From the NCBI RefSeq assembly GCF_007000325.2, contig NZ_CP117267.1, positions 3,622,501-3,686,500 on the forward strand: DNA of 64,000 nt, given 5' to 3'. A program made the position numbers and the translations under genes. The notes under the pieces were generated by a model that made no database searches, was not told the DNA's origin, and worked only from the letters and a program-made list of their open reading frames with translations. This stretch comes from Rhizobium rhododendri (GTDB lineage: Bacteria > Pseudomonadota > Alphaproteobacteria > Rhizobiales > Rhizobiaceae). Shown piece after piece: positions 36,425 to 45,126 of this stretch; the first letter of the stretch is position 1; every line of letters starts with the position of its first letter.

Positions 36425-37686
36425 GCCGATTGCTTCCGGTTGTCGTCTTTTTGCCATTCCTCCTCGAACAGCCGGCTGAGGTGTCGGATGCTGGAATGAT
36501 AGTCGAAGTTCTCGCGCACCCGCCGCTCGGCAGCCAAACCCAGACGGTGGCGAAGGGCGGGGTCGCGGATTGCGGTTTCCAGAGCCCGGGCCAGGCCGGT
36601 TGGGTCTTCGGAAGAGACCAGCAGCCCATTCTCGCCGTCGATCAAAAGTTCCGGAACGCCGGAAACCCGCGTCGAGATGCAGGCGAGACGCTGGCTGGAG
36701 GCCTCGACCAGCACGTTCGGCAGCCCATCGCGGTCTCCGTCGGCAGCAACGCGGCAAGCAAGCGCAAACACATCGGCACGTCGATAGTGTGCCAGCACCT
36801 CATCCTGCGCCATCGCACCCTTCCAGATGATGCGGTCGGCAATGCCGAGACTGTCCGCCAGTGCTTTGAGCTCGGGCAACCGGTCACCGCCGCCGATATG
36901 CTCGAAGCGCCAGTGGAGCGTCTCAGGCAACAGCGCCAGCGCCCGCAGCAGCACGTCGTAGCCCTTTTTCTCGACGGCGCGGCCGACGCTGAGCAGCAAC
37001 ACCGGTGCAGCGGGATCGCTGCCGTTGCGGTTGGAATGTTGACTTTGGGAAGGGCTGAAACGGGCGAGGTCGAGACCGTGGTAGCTTAGGTGCACACGCT
37101 CCTTGAATGGCGTTAAAGTTCGCATGTGGTCAAAACCACTATGAGTGCAGGTCACGGCCCAACGGGCCTGTCCGAGCTTTTCGGTCAGTTCCCAGTCGGG
37201 TGACGTCCAGATATCCTTGGCATGCGCCGAACAGGTCCAAGGGGTGCCGGTGAGAATGCTTGCATAGGCGGTGACGGAGGCGGGGGTGTGAATGAAGTGG
37301 GCATGCAGCCACTCGGCTCCGTCAGGCCACTCATGCGCAAGCACCATGGCCTGGCCGAGGCGGCGAAATCGGTTGCGCGTCGGGTCACGTTTCAGGTCGG
37401 CCCAGAATTGGCGCAGCAGCGGCCGAAAGCCGGGTCGGTGCCTGACCGATAGTAGCGCCTTGACGACGCGCAACGGCTCCTCGTGCAGATATTCCGGCAG
37501 GTAGACGACACGCGCCTTGATCTCGTCGTGGACCGGGTGCCGCTTCTTGTCGGTGGGACGGCGCATCGAGATCAGCGTCAGGTCGAAGCCCGCCTGCTCC
37601 AGCCCAAGCAGCTCCTGGGCAATAAACGTTTCAGACAGCCGGGGATAGCCCTTGAGGACGACCAGTATTTTTTTTCGGATAGGCAA
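36421..37686 (-). CDS. GT4-type glycosyltransferase (second in the operon)
   Basis: A 421-residue GT-B enzyme: 'KILVVLKGYPRLSETFIAQELLGLEQAGF' is the standard N-terminal strand and helix of GT4 exopolysaccharide glycosyltransferases; the C-terminal half has VGRAVEKKGYDVLLRAL and 'DGLPNVLVEASSQRLACISTRVSG', the donor-binding E-x7-E region. I start at TTG 37686, where the family similarity begins; the gap to the preceding stop is 10 bp and the ribosome site is poor, so the start is uncertain. It overlaps the next glycosyltransferase by 4 bp. Confidence 0.82.
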   Translation of the reverse strand: MPIRKKILVVLKGYPRLSETFIAQELLGLEQAGFDLTLISMRRPTDKKRHPVHDEIKARVVYLPEYLHEEPLRVVKALLSVRHRPGFRPLLRQFWADLKRDPTRNRFRRLGQAMVLAHEWPDGAEWLHAHFIHTPASVTAYASILTGTPWTCSAHAKDIWTSPDWELTEKLGQARWAVTCTHSGFDHMRTLTPFKERVHLSYHGLDLARFSPSQSQHSNRNGSDPAAPVLLLSVGRAVEKKGYDVLLRALALLPETLHWRFEHIGGGDRLPELKALADSLGIADRIIWKGAMAQDEVLAHYRRADVFALACRVAADGDRDGLPNVLVEASSQRLACISTRVSGVPELLIDGENGLLVSSEDPTGLARALETAIRDPALRHRLGLAAERRVRENFDYHSSIRHLSRLFEEEWQKDDNRKQSA

Positions 37687-37696
37687 TGGCTGCGCT

Positions 37697-38911
37697 CTAC
37701 TCACCGACGACGGAAAGCGAGGGATAGCTCTCCCGCCCGTCGAGCCACTCGCCGACGATCTGCGAGATGTTGACGAGACCCTCGAGCCGCATGTTCTTCT
37801 CACCGCTCTTCGATGGAGGTGCACGATTGACCAGCTTCTTCAAGGCTGCCGACAACTGCAATGCGTCCTCGGACTCCTCGGGCAGCAGCATGTCGACAAG
37901 TCCCAGTGCACTCGCCCGCTGGGCGCGGATCAGTTGTTCCTCGCGCGGCCGCGTCCGCGGGATGATAAGCGCCGGCTTGTCGAAAGACAGGATTTCGCAA
38001 TAGGTGTTGTAGCCACCCATGGCGACCACGGCCGTCGCACCATCGATCAGTTCTTCCATGCGCTTGTCGAACTCGATCACCTCGAGACAGCTGATCTTGT
38101 TGGCACGCTCGACAAGTTCGGTCCGCTCACGGGCCGGCATATAGGGTCCGAGCACGATCAGCGTCTTGTACTGCAGCGAGCGATCCTTCTCATAGGCGTT
38201 GACGATATCTCGCACGAGATCCGCGCCATCGCCGCCGCCGCCTGTTGTCACCAGAATGTAGTCCTCATCTGGCACATGCTCGGATTTCTTGCCCTGCGGC
38301 ACGCTGCGCTGCAGGAAGCCGACAAAGTCCATTTTCCGTCGTACACCGGCGGGAACGTCGAGGCCGAGAAGCGGATCGTAGAAATCGGGCGGCCCATAGA
38401 CCCACACCCGGTCGTAGTACTGGTCGATCTTCTCCAGCATGTTGCTCTTCTTCCACTCGGCATCGAGCAGATGCGGCGCATCCATCACATCGCGCATGCC
38501 GAGCACCAGCGTCGTGCCGCGCGCCTTCAGATATTGCAGCGTTTCCTCGACTTCGCCCTTGAGACCGAGCGGTTCCTTGTCGACGATGAAGATGTCCGGC
38601 TGGAAGTTTTCGGCCGTCTGGCGGATGATCGCCTGGCGCATCTTCAGCGTGTCTTTCAGGTCGACGTCGCCGGACATCGAGGTGTATTCGCCGTCCTTGA
38701 GCTTGATGACGCTCGGCACCTGGACGAAGTCGACACGGGCACGGTAGTCGAATGCCCCGGCGATGGTTGCGCCCGAAATAATGAGGACATTCAGCCCGCG
38801 ATAGTCGCCAACCAGCGAATGCGCGATCGTCCGGCAGCGGCGCAGGTGTCCGAGCCCGAACGTGTCATGGCTGTACATGAGTATGCGTGCATCTTCAACG
38901 CGCCGTTTCAT
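37697..38911 (-). CDS. MurG/GT28-like glycosyltransferase (first in the operon)
   Basis: A 404-residue protein beginning 'ARILMYSHDTFGLGHLRRCRT', the MurG-like N-terminal loop, and ending with a GT28-type donor site: LVTTGGGGDG, 'ATAVVAMGGYNTYCEILSF' and RTRPREEQLIRA. It is a clear paralogue of the product of 35294-36424, so the operon holds two related enzymes flanking a GT4. ATG 38911 is preferred (GAGG 8 nt upstream) over TTG 38917. It follows the oligopeptide permease by about 100 bp on the same strand, so read-through is possible. Confidence 0.8.
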   Translation of the reverse strand: MKRRVEDARILMYSHDTFGLGHLRRCRTIAHSLVGDYRGLNVLIISGATIAGAFDYRARVDFVQVPSVIKLKDGEYTSMSGDVDLKDTLKMRQAIIRQTAENFQPDIFIVDKEPLGLKGEVEETLQYLKARGTTLVLGMRDVMDAPHLLDAEWKKSNMLEKIDQYYDRVWVYGPPDFYDPLLGLDVPAGVRRKMDFVGFLQRSVPQGKKSEHVPDEDYILVTTGGGGDGADLVRDIVNAYEKDRSLQYKTLIVLGPYMPARERTELVERANKISCLEVIEFDKRMEELIDGATAVVAMGGYNTYCEILSFDKPALIIPRTRPREEQLIRAQRASALGLVDMLLPEESEDALQLSAALKKLVNRAPPSKSGEKNMRLEGLVNISQIVGEWLDGRESYPSLSVVGE

Positions 38912-39010
38912 GGGCAAAACCTCAAGTCCAAACGTCTTTCGCAGTTAGTTTGCAAGAGGGAGCCAATGCCGTCATGCGCCGTGCGCGCTGTTTTGCGTCC
39001 GCACCACACG

Positions 39011-40186
39011 CTATTTGTAGGGATCGGCAGCATCGCGCAAGCCATCTCCCAGAAAATTGAAGGCAAGTATCACAAGAATTACCGGAATCATCGGGAACAG
39101 AAGCCAAGGATAAAAAGCGATAACGCTGACGCTTCGGGCCTCTGTCAGCAGGATACCCCAGCTGGTGATGGGTGGGCGCAGGCCAAGGCCGAGAAAGCTC
39201 AGGGCTGTTTCGCCGAGGATCATGCTCGGGATCGAAATCGTCGCGGTGGCGATCAGATGCGACATGAAGCCCGGTACGAGATGGCGGCCGATGATGCGTC
39301 GCGATTTGGCGCCCATCAACTGTGCCGCCAGCACATAATCCTCTTCGCGCAAGGACAGGAGTTTTGAGCGGACGGCGCGCGCAAGCCCGGTCCAGTCGAG
39401 AATGCCGAGAATGATGGTGATCCCGAAGTAGACCAGGATCGGGCTCCACGTCACCGGCATGATCGCCGCCAGCGCCATCCACAGCGGCAGGCTCGGTAGC
39501 GATTGCAGCACTTCGATAACCCGCTGCACGAGAAGATCGAACCAGCCACCGTGATAACCGGCAAGTCCACCGAGCACGATACCGAGGATGAAGCTGATCG
39601 ATATGCCGATCAGGCCGATGGTCAGCGAGATACGTGCACCGTAGATGATCCGCGAGAATACGTCCCGCCCGAGCCGGTCCGTTCCCAGCAGATACATCTG
39701 CCCGCCCACAGCCGGGCAGACCAGATGGATGTTGGAGGGAATGGCGCCCCAGAAATTATAGGCATCCCCACGGCAGAGGAAGCGGATCGGCTGCACGTCG
39801 TCAGGCTTATCCGTATAGGACCTGCGCAGCGTCTCGATATCGAGCGACATGGTGCGACCGTAGACAAAAGGCGCCACGAGCTTTCCGTCATGGAAGATGT
39901 GGACCGCCTGGGGCGGCGCATGGATGAAGTCGACATTGCGGGTGTGCAGGCCATAGGGAGCAATGAACTCGGCGATTATAACGACGCCGTAGAGGAAAAG
40001 CAGGAATATGCCGGAGGCGACCGCCACCCGGTGGCGCTTGAATTTCCACCACATAAGCTGCTTTTGCGACGCCATGTGATAGCGCGTCTGGCCCGCCGAC
40101 ATCGCCTCGAACTGCATCGGGTCGAATGGCGCTGTCGAGACGTAATGCTGCATCGGCGCCCCGGGTTCTGGCAAGGATGAGGTCAA
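39011..40186 (-). CDS. Oligopeptide-type ABC transporter permease (DppC/OppC type)
   Basis: A 391-residue permease. The N-terminal 60 residues are cytoplasmic, then a membrane helix and a large periplasmic insert (about 70-170, with VDFIHAPPQ and GTDRLGRDVFSR), then the five-helix BPD_transp core with the EAA-type loop 'AAQLMGAKSRRIIGRHLVPG'. The insert is longer than in DppC. The start is TTG 40186: AGGAG lies 6 nt upstream and it overlaps the previous stop as TTGA. It partners with the permease encoded by 40183-41181. Confidence 0.9.
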   Translation of the reverse strand: MTSSLPEPGAPMQHYVSTAPFDPMQFEAMSAGQTRYHMASQKQLMWWKFKRHRVAVASGIFLLFLYGVVIIAEFIAPYGLHTRNVDFIHAPPQAVHIFHDGKLVAPFVYGRTMSLDIETLRRSYTDKPDDVQPIRFLCRGDAYNFWGAIPSNIHLVCPAVGGQMYLLGTDRLGRDVFSRIIYGARISLTIGLIGISISFILGIVLGGLAGYHGGWFDLLVQRVIEVLQSLPSLPLWMALAAIMPVTWSPILVYFGITIILGILDWTGLARAVRSKLLSLREEDYVLAAQLMGAKSRRIIGRHLVPGFMSHLIATATISIPSMILGETALSFLGLGLRPPITSWGILLTEARSVSVIAFYPWLLFPMIPVILVILAFNFLGDGLRDAADPYK

Positions 40187-41181
40187 CGGATGCTCCTGCC
40201 CTGCAAGCGGATACGGGGGTCGAGAAAGCCAAGGGCTATGTCGGAAATCAGCACGCCGATGACATTGAGGACGGCAAGGAACATCAGGAACGATCCGGCA
40301 AGATACATGTCCTGGCTCTGCAACGCCTTGATCAGCATAGGCCCGGTGGTCTCCAGCGACAGGACGATCGCTGTTATTTCAGCGCCCGAGATGATCGATG
40401 GCAGGATCGAACCGATATCGGCGACGAAAAAGTTGAGGGCCATTCGTAGCGGGTATTTGATCAGCGCACGCAGCGGGTGAAGACCCTTGGCCCGCGCGGT
40501 GATGACGTATTGCTTCTGCATCTCGTCAAGCAGGTTGGCGCGCAGCCTCCGGATCATGCCTGCGGTACCGGCCGTGCCGACGATGACGACGGGGATCCAC
40601 AGATGCGAGAGGATGGAACTCGCCTTCTCCCAGCTCATCGGCTGGGACAGATATTTCTGATCCATAAGGTGGCCGATGGAGACGCCGAACCAGACATTGG
40701 CGAAATACATCAGGATGAGCGCCAGCATGAAGTTCGGAATGGCGATCCCGAGCAGCCCGAGAAACGTCAGGCTGTAGTCGCTCCAGCTGTACTGATGCGT
40801 CGCCGAATAGATGCCGATGGGAAACGCGATCAGCCATGTCAGCAGGATAGTGGTGAACGACACGAGGATAGTCAGCCACAGTCGGTCGCCGACCACCTGG
40901 GAGACGGGTAGCTGATACTCGAAGGAATAGCCAAAATTGCCATGCAGCATGCCGGCCACCCAGTAGACGTACTGGACCGCCACCGGCTTATCCAGGCCGT
41001 ATTCCTTGCGAAGCTCCTGTATTTCCTGAAGGTTGGCGGTCTCGCCCTGTGCTTGAAGTTCGGCAATCTGGCTTTCGAAGAAGTCGCCCGGGGGCAGCTG
41101 GATGATGGTGAATACCAGCATCGAGATGACCAGCAGTGTCGGGACCATGACGGCGATGCGCCAGACGATATATCTAAGCAC
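40183..41181 (-). CDS. Oligopeptide-type ABC transporter permease (DppB/OppB type)
   Basis: A 332-residue permease beginning 'MLRYIVWRIAVMVPTLLVISMLVF', the conserved first helix of DppB proteins, with 'DLTPGD'-like IQLPPGDFFE and the EAA loop 'TARAKGLHPLRALIKYPLR'. Six membrane segments are seen. The start is GTG 41181 with GGAGGA about 8 nt upstream; it overlaps the binding-protein stop by 8 bp and the next gene by 4 bp. It forms the channel with the DppC-type partner. Confidence 0.92.
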   Translation of the reverse strand: MLRYIVWRIAVMVPTLLVISMLVFTIIQLPPGDFFESQIAELQAQGETANLQEIQELRKEYGLDKPVAVQYVYWVAGMLHGNFGYSFEYQLPVSQVVGDRLWLTILVSFTTILLTWLIAFPIGIYSATHQYSWSDYSLTFLGLLGIAIPNFMLALILMYFANVWFGVSIGHLMDQKYLSQPMSWEKASSILSHLWIPVVIVGTAGTAGMIRRLRANLLDEMQKQYVITARAKGLHPLRALIKYPLRMALNFFVADIGSILPSIISGAEITAIVLSLETTGPMLIKALQSQDMYLAGSFLMFLAVLNVIGVLISDIALGFLDPRIRLQGRSIR

Positions 41182-43093
41182 GGGGATGGTCCTCCGTCAG
41201 CCAGAAGGTATCGGGCATGTAGATGCCGAGGAAGCATGTCGGATCGAAACCGTAGAGCGCCTTTTCGGGCACGTTCTGCAGCCGCCTGGAGTGCAGGATT
41301 GGCTGCAGGGTGCCATTGATCAATCCGATCGAAAATACCTGCTCGGTATAGATGGCCAGCATCTTTTGCCAGATTTCCGTCCGTTCCTCGAATGAGGCCG
41401 CGATACCCCATTGTGCCAGGAGTTCGTTCAGCTGCGCAGCCTCGGGAACATCGGGGGCAACCCCCTGGCTTCCGCCGGACAGGTAGTACATGCCCCAGAG
41501 CGGCCATTGAAGCTGGTCGTCCATCGTCGGTGCCAGTTCGCCGGGGTTCATGTCTGCCGTCGGTACGCCATTGTCGAGCCCGTACCAGATGGACATCATG
41601 ATGCGCCCGCCCATCGCCCGGCTGCGGAAGATGTCGCGCTGCGAGGAGCGCGTGAAGGCCGCAATGCCGATCTTCCGCCAGTGGTCGGTGACCAGCTCCA
41701 TCACATCGGTGTCGAGCGTGCTTTCGCCCGCTGTCTCAACGGTGATTTCCATCGGCCGCCCGTCGGGCAGCAGGCGCAGGCCGTCTGCGTTGCGCTTGTC
41801 GAGGCCAGCAGCATCGAGCAGGGCATTGGCCTGGGCCGGGTCATGGTTCACCCAGGCCTTGGCGTCTTCCGGCTTGAAAAGCGGGCTTTCGGGCAGCACG
41901 GTGTCGGCACTTTCAGCACCTAGGCCATAGAAAGCCGCCATGTTGATCTCGTGACGGTCGATCGCCATGGACAGCGCCCGGCGTACCCTGACGTCGCGGA
42001 ACACTTCGCGCCAGACCTTGTCGGCACAATTGAGGTTCGGCAGCAGCGCCACGCGCGATCCGCGCGCCATTTTCCAGAGGTTGACCTTCACCGGGTAGCG
42101 CTTTTCGGCGTCTTTCAGGAACGCATAATCGTCGAAATCAATGCCGGTCGCCTGCAGGTCGCTTTCGCCGGCACCGGTCTTGGCAGCAATTATCGACGAC
42201 GAACTGACATTCAGAACGAAGCGGTCGATATAGGGAAGCTGCCGCCCGTTCTCGTCGACCCGGTGAAAATACGGGTTGCGCTCGAAAACGAACTGCTCGG
42301 CCGGTGGCGCGGTGGTGTTGTGCCAGGGATCCAGCACCGGCAGGGCCGGATTTTCCGGACGGTAGGCGCGACCCATCTTGATGTGCATCTCCTGCCACTT
42401 GCGCGCATGATTTTCCTTCATGAGCGAAGACAGCCTGATCTCGTCCTGATATTTCTTGTGAAACTGCTTGAGGTAATGAGCGGGGCCGGCAAGCACCAAC
42501 GGCTGCGGGGCAGCGATGATCGGCAGGAAATTGGGGTTCGGCTTGTCCCAGGAGTAGCGCACCGTCAGGGAATCGATCACCTCGAACTTCGGCAGGCTGC
42601 CATGCGGCCTCAGTTCCAGGGCGCCGCCGCCCGGAGTGAGCTGCTTGTTGAGGATGACGTCTTCCCACCAGTAGCGAAAATCGTCGACGGTGAACGGCGC
42701 GCCGTCCGACCATTTATGGCCGGGCCTGAGGTGGAAGGTAAAGACCCGGTCGTCTTCGATGTCATAGGATTCGAGAATGTCCGGTTGCATCTGCAACTTC
42801 TCGTCATAGCCGATCAGTCGCGCGTAGCCGTAGATCGTCATGAACCGGAGATCGCTCTGCCCACCGATGATGGTCCGCACCGAGCCGCCATATTGGCCGG
42901 GCTGGCGCCCCATCGCCTTCAGTTGGACAACCCGAGGGCGGTCCGGCAGGCGGTCGGCCATAGCTGGCATCTGGGCTGCATCCAGCCATGGCCGAAGATA
43001 TTCCGGCTCAATATCGCGATCTGCAGCGCGCGCCGAAAACGTCGGCAGCATGGTCGAGGCAATTGCACCAAGGAACGTCCGACGGGTTACCAC
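41174..43093 (-). CDS. Oligopeptide-type ABC transporter binding protein (SBP_bac_5) with a Tat-like signal
   Basis: A 639-residue periplasmic binding protein of the DppA/OppA family. The start is GTG 43093 (AGGAA about 8 nt upstream), giving '[22 protein letters not shown]', a twin-arginine (R-R-x-F-L) signal peptide. The body has 'SYDIEDDRVFTFHLRPGHKWSDGAPFTVDD', the family signature, and the YPVKVNLWKMARGSRV region. It is longer than typical DppA (about 530). A Tat signal means export after folding. The start overlaps the ATPase stop by 7 bp. The ligand is unknown. Confidence 0.9.
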   Translation of the reverse strand: MVTRRTFLGAIASTMLPTFSARAADRDIEPEYLRPWLDAAQMPAMADRLPDRPRVVQLKAMGRQPGQYGGSVRTIIGGQSDLRFMTIYGYARLIGYDEKLQMQPDILESYDIEDDRVFTFHLRPGHKWSDGAPFTVDDFRYWWEDVILNKQLTPGGGALELRPHGSLPKFEVIDSLTVRYSWDKPNPNFLPIIAAPQPLVLAGPAHYLKQFHKKYQDEIRLSSLMKENHARKWQEMHIKMGRAYRPENPALPVLDPWHNTTAPPAEQFVFERNPYFHRVDENGRQLPYIDRFVLNVSSSSIIAAKTGAGESDLQATGIDFDDYAFLKDAEKRYPVKVNLWKMARGSRVALLPNLNCADKVWREVFRDVRVRRALSMAIDRHEINMAAFYGLGAESADTVLPESPLFKPEDAKAWVNHDPAQANALLDAAGLDKRNADGLRLLPDGRPMEITVETAGESTLDTDVMELVTDHWRKIGIAAFTRSSQRDIFRSRAMGGRIMMSIWYGLDNGVPTADMNPGELAPTMDDQLQWPLWGMYYLSGGSQGVAPDVPEAAQLNELLAQWGIAASFEERTEIWQKMLAIYTEQVFSIGLINGTLQPILHSRRLQNVPEKALYGFDPTCFLGIYMPDTFWLTEDHPRA

Positions 43094-44973
43094 GTGCGCA
43101 ATTCCTGGATGTTGGCGTCGCGATGGGCGCGAACGAAATGGCCATCGCCGAGATCTGCGTAGGCAAGTTCTTCGCCTTCGGCCTCGGCGAAGTTCGGACC
43201 CCAATCCCGCTTCGAGCTCGGGCCGACCGCTTGCAGCCCTGCAAAGTCGAGGGGACGATCGAGGTCGGGGAAGGGGACGGCTGACAGCAGCGACCGGGTG
43301 TAGGGATGCACGGGGTCGCGCAATATGATGCCCCTGGGGGCGATCTCGACGATGCGTCCGCGATACATCACGGCAATGCGGTCGGCCATGTAATCGACGA
43401 CCGCCAGATTGTGCGAGATGAACAGGTAGGTGAGCCCGAGTTCCTTCTGCAGGTCCTTCAGCAGGTTGAGAATCTGCGCCTGCACGGAGACATCGAGCGC
43501 CGACACCGGTTCGTCCAGGATCAGCAGCTTCGGACCGAGAGCCAGTGCCCGGGCGATGCCGATACGCTGGCGCTGCCCGCCGGAAAAGCTGTGTGGATAG
43601 CGGCTGAGGTAGCGTTCGTCGAGGCCGATCGCGCGCATCAGCGCCGAGACTTTCTGCTTGCGGCCGGCGCTATCGCCGCGCCCGTGTATTTCCAGAGGCT
43701 CGCTGAGGATATTGCGCACCGTCATGCGCGGCGAAAGCGACGAAACCGGGTCCTGGAACACCATCTGTATGTTGGTGCGCAATTCCATCAGTTCGTCGCC
43801 GCTCACAGCCAGCACATCGACATCGCCGTGGCCGTCGTTGAAAACGACGGTACCGCTGTCCGGCTGGACGGCGCGCATCAATATCTTGCTGACCGTCGTC
43901 TTGCCGCAGCCGCTTTCGCCAACCAGTCCCAGGCATTCGCCCCGACGAATATCGAAGCTAACATTGTCGACAGCACGCATCTCGGAGCCGGCTCCCCTGT
44001 CGAACAGACCGCGCTTTTTTGTTTTGTAAGTCTTGGCAAGATTGCGGACCGTCAGCAGCACTTCCGGTCCTGCCGGCTCGCTCTTGCGCTTTGCGGAGAA
44101 TGTATCGATGTTGACAGGCACGTCGCGCAGCGATTTCAGCCGCTCACCGGGCTTCATGTCGAAATGCGGTACGGCGGACATCAGTCCCTTCAGATAGGGA
44201 TGTTGCGGGTTCCTGAAGATAGTCTCGACGGGACCGGCCTCCATCACCTCGCCGTGGTAGATGACAACCACTTCGTCGGCCATATTCGCGACCACGCCGA
44301 GATCGTGGGTGATCAGCAGCATCGCCATTTGCATCTTGCTCTGCAGATCGCGGAGCAGCGTGAGGATTTGTGCCTGGATGGTCACGTCTAGCGCCGTCGT
44401 CGGCTCGTCGGCGATCAGCAGCGCCGGGCTGCAGATCAGCGCCATGGCGATCATCGCTCGCTGGCGCATCCCGCCGGAAAGCTCGAACGGATACATGTTG
44501 AAGGTACGCTTGGGGTCCTGAAAGCCCACGAGCTCCAGCATTTCCTCGGTCTTGAGGCGCTGTTCTTCCTTGGTCGCGGTGCTGTGTATCCGAAGCGCTT
44601 CGCTGATCTGGTTTCCAACCGTGTGAAGCGGGGACAGCGACGTCATCGGCTCCTGGAAAATAGTCGCCATCCTCCCGCCGCGAAGAGCCCGCATGGGGGC
44701 GCTGTCGCGCGACAGGCTCAAGATGTCGGTGGTGACGCCGTTTTTTGGGTCGGTGAACAAAATCCTGCCGGATGCAACAGCCGGAGTGGGCAAAATGCCC
44801 ATGATTGCCTGGCTTATGATCGACTTTCCGGACCCGGATTCGCCGACCAGTGCGGTCACCTTGCCCGGTAGGATCCGAAGGCTGGCACCTTTGACGACGG
44901 AGAGCTTGTCGCCGTAAAGCGAAAACGATACGTCGAGATTTTCGATACGCAGCAAGTCCGTCTCAGGCGCCAT
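43087..44973 (-). CDS. Fused oligopeptide ABC transporter ATPase (DppD-DppF, YejF type)
   Basis: A 628-residue protein with two complete ATPase domains in one chain. The first has [20 protein letters not shown] and [12 protein letters not shown]; the second has [23 protein letters not shown] and [12 protein letters not shown], each followed by the C-terminal oligopeptide-transporter extension ([15 protein letters not shown]). All catalytic residues are present. I start at ATG 44973, which begins the domain directly; GTG 45015 would add 14 unrelated residues and lies very near the predicted stress-promoter start point. First gene of the importer. Confidence 0.92.
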   Translation of the reverse strand: MAPETDLLRIENLDVSFSLYGDKLSVVKGASLRILPGKVTALVGESGSGKSIISQAIMGILPTPAVASGRILFTDPKNGVTTDILSLSRDSAPMRALRGGRMATIFQEPMTSLSPLHTVGNQISEALRIHSTATKEEQRLKTEEMLELVGFQDPKRTFNMYPFELSGGMRQRAMIAMALICSPALLIADEPTTALDVTIQAQILTLLRDLQSKMQMAMLLITHDLGVVANMADEVVVIYHGEVMEAGPVETIFRNPQHPYLKGLMSAVPHFDMKPGERLKSLRDVPVNIDTFSAKRKSEPAGPEVLLTVRNLAKTYKTKKRGLFDRGAGSEMRAVDNVSFDIRRGECLGLVGESGCGKTTVSKILMRAVQPDSGTVVFNDGHGDVDVLAVSGDELMELRTNIQMVFQDPVSSLSPRMTVRNILSEPLEIHGRGDSAGRKQKVSALMRAIGLDERYLSRYPHSFSGGQRQRIGIARALALGPKLLILDEPVSALDVSVQAQILNLLKDLQKELGLTYLFISHNLAVVDYMADRIAVMYRGRIVEIAPRGIILRDPVHPYTRSLLSAVPFPDLDRPLDFAGLQAVGPSSKRDWGPNFAEAEGEELAYADLGDGHFVRAHRDANIQELRTW

Positions 44974-45030
44974 GCAAAAGAATTTCCCCGTATCACCTGT
45001 GACCCGCGCCGGCACACTAACGTAGGCTAT

Positions 45031-45055
45031 AACGGGTGTCCAGTTCGCCGGTTCC
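45031..45055 (-). promoter_or_regulatory. EcfG promoter, perfect consensus, upstream of the oligopeptide importer
   Basis: On the - strand GGAAC (45055-45051), 16-nt spacer, CGTT (45034-45031), a full match to the EcfG/RpoE2 consensus. It sits in the 153-bp gap between the cyclase stop and the importer ATPase start at 44973, giving a leader of about 50 nt. Confidence 0.75.
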
Positions 45056-45126
45056 AGTCTCCCGACAGAAATCTGCTTCGTCTTCAGATACCTATCAGAA
45101 TGGCGCGAAGGAGCTTATGCTTGGCT

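Noticed and set aside
38912..39010. A separate stress promoter for the glycosyltransferase operon
   Set aside because: AACG is present near 38930 but there is no GTTCC at the right distance.
37652..39367. A + strand frame of about 570 codons over the glycosyltransferase and permease genes
   Set aside because: Antisense to motif-bearing genes, no start signal and no domain.
43893..43925. Possible loss of Walker residues in the oligopeptide ATPase, as in the ABC-like protein
   Set aside because: Both ATPase domains there have intact GxxGxGK(S/T), signature and DE motifs; only the protein at 32405-35122 is degenerate.
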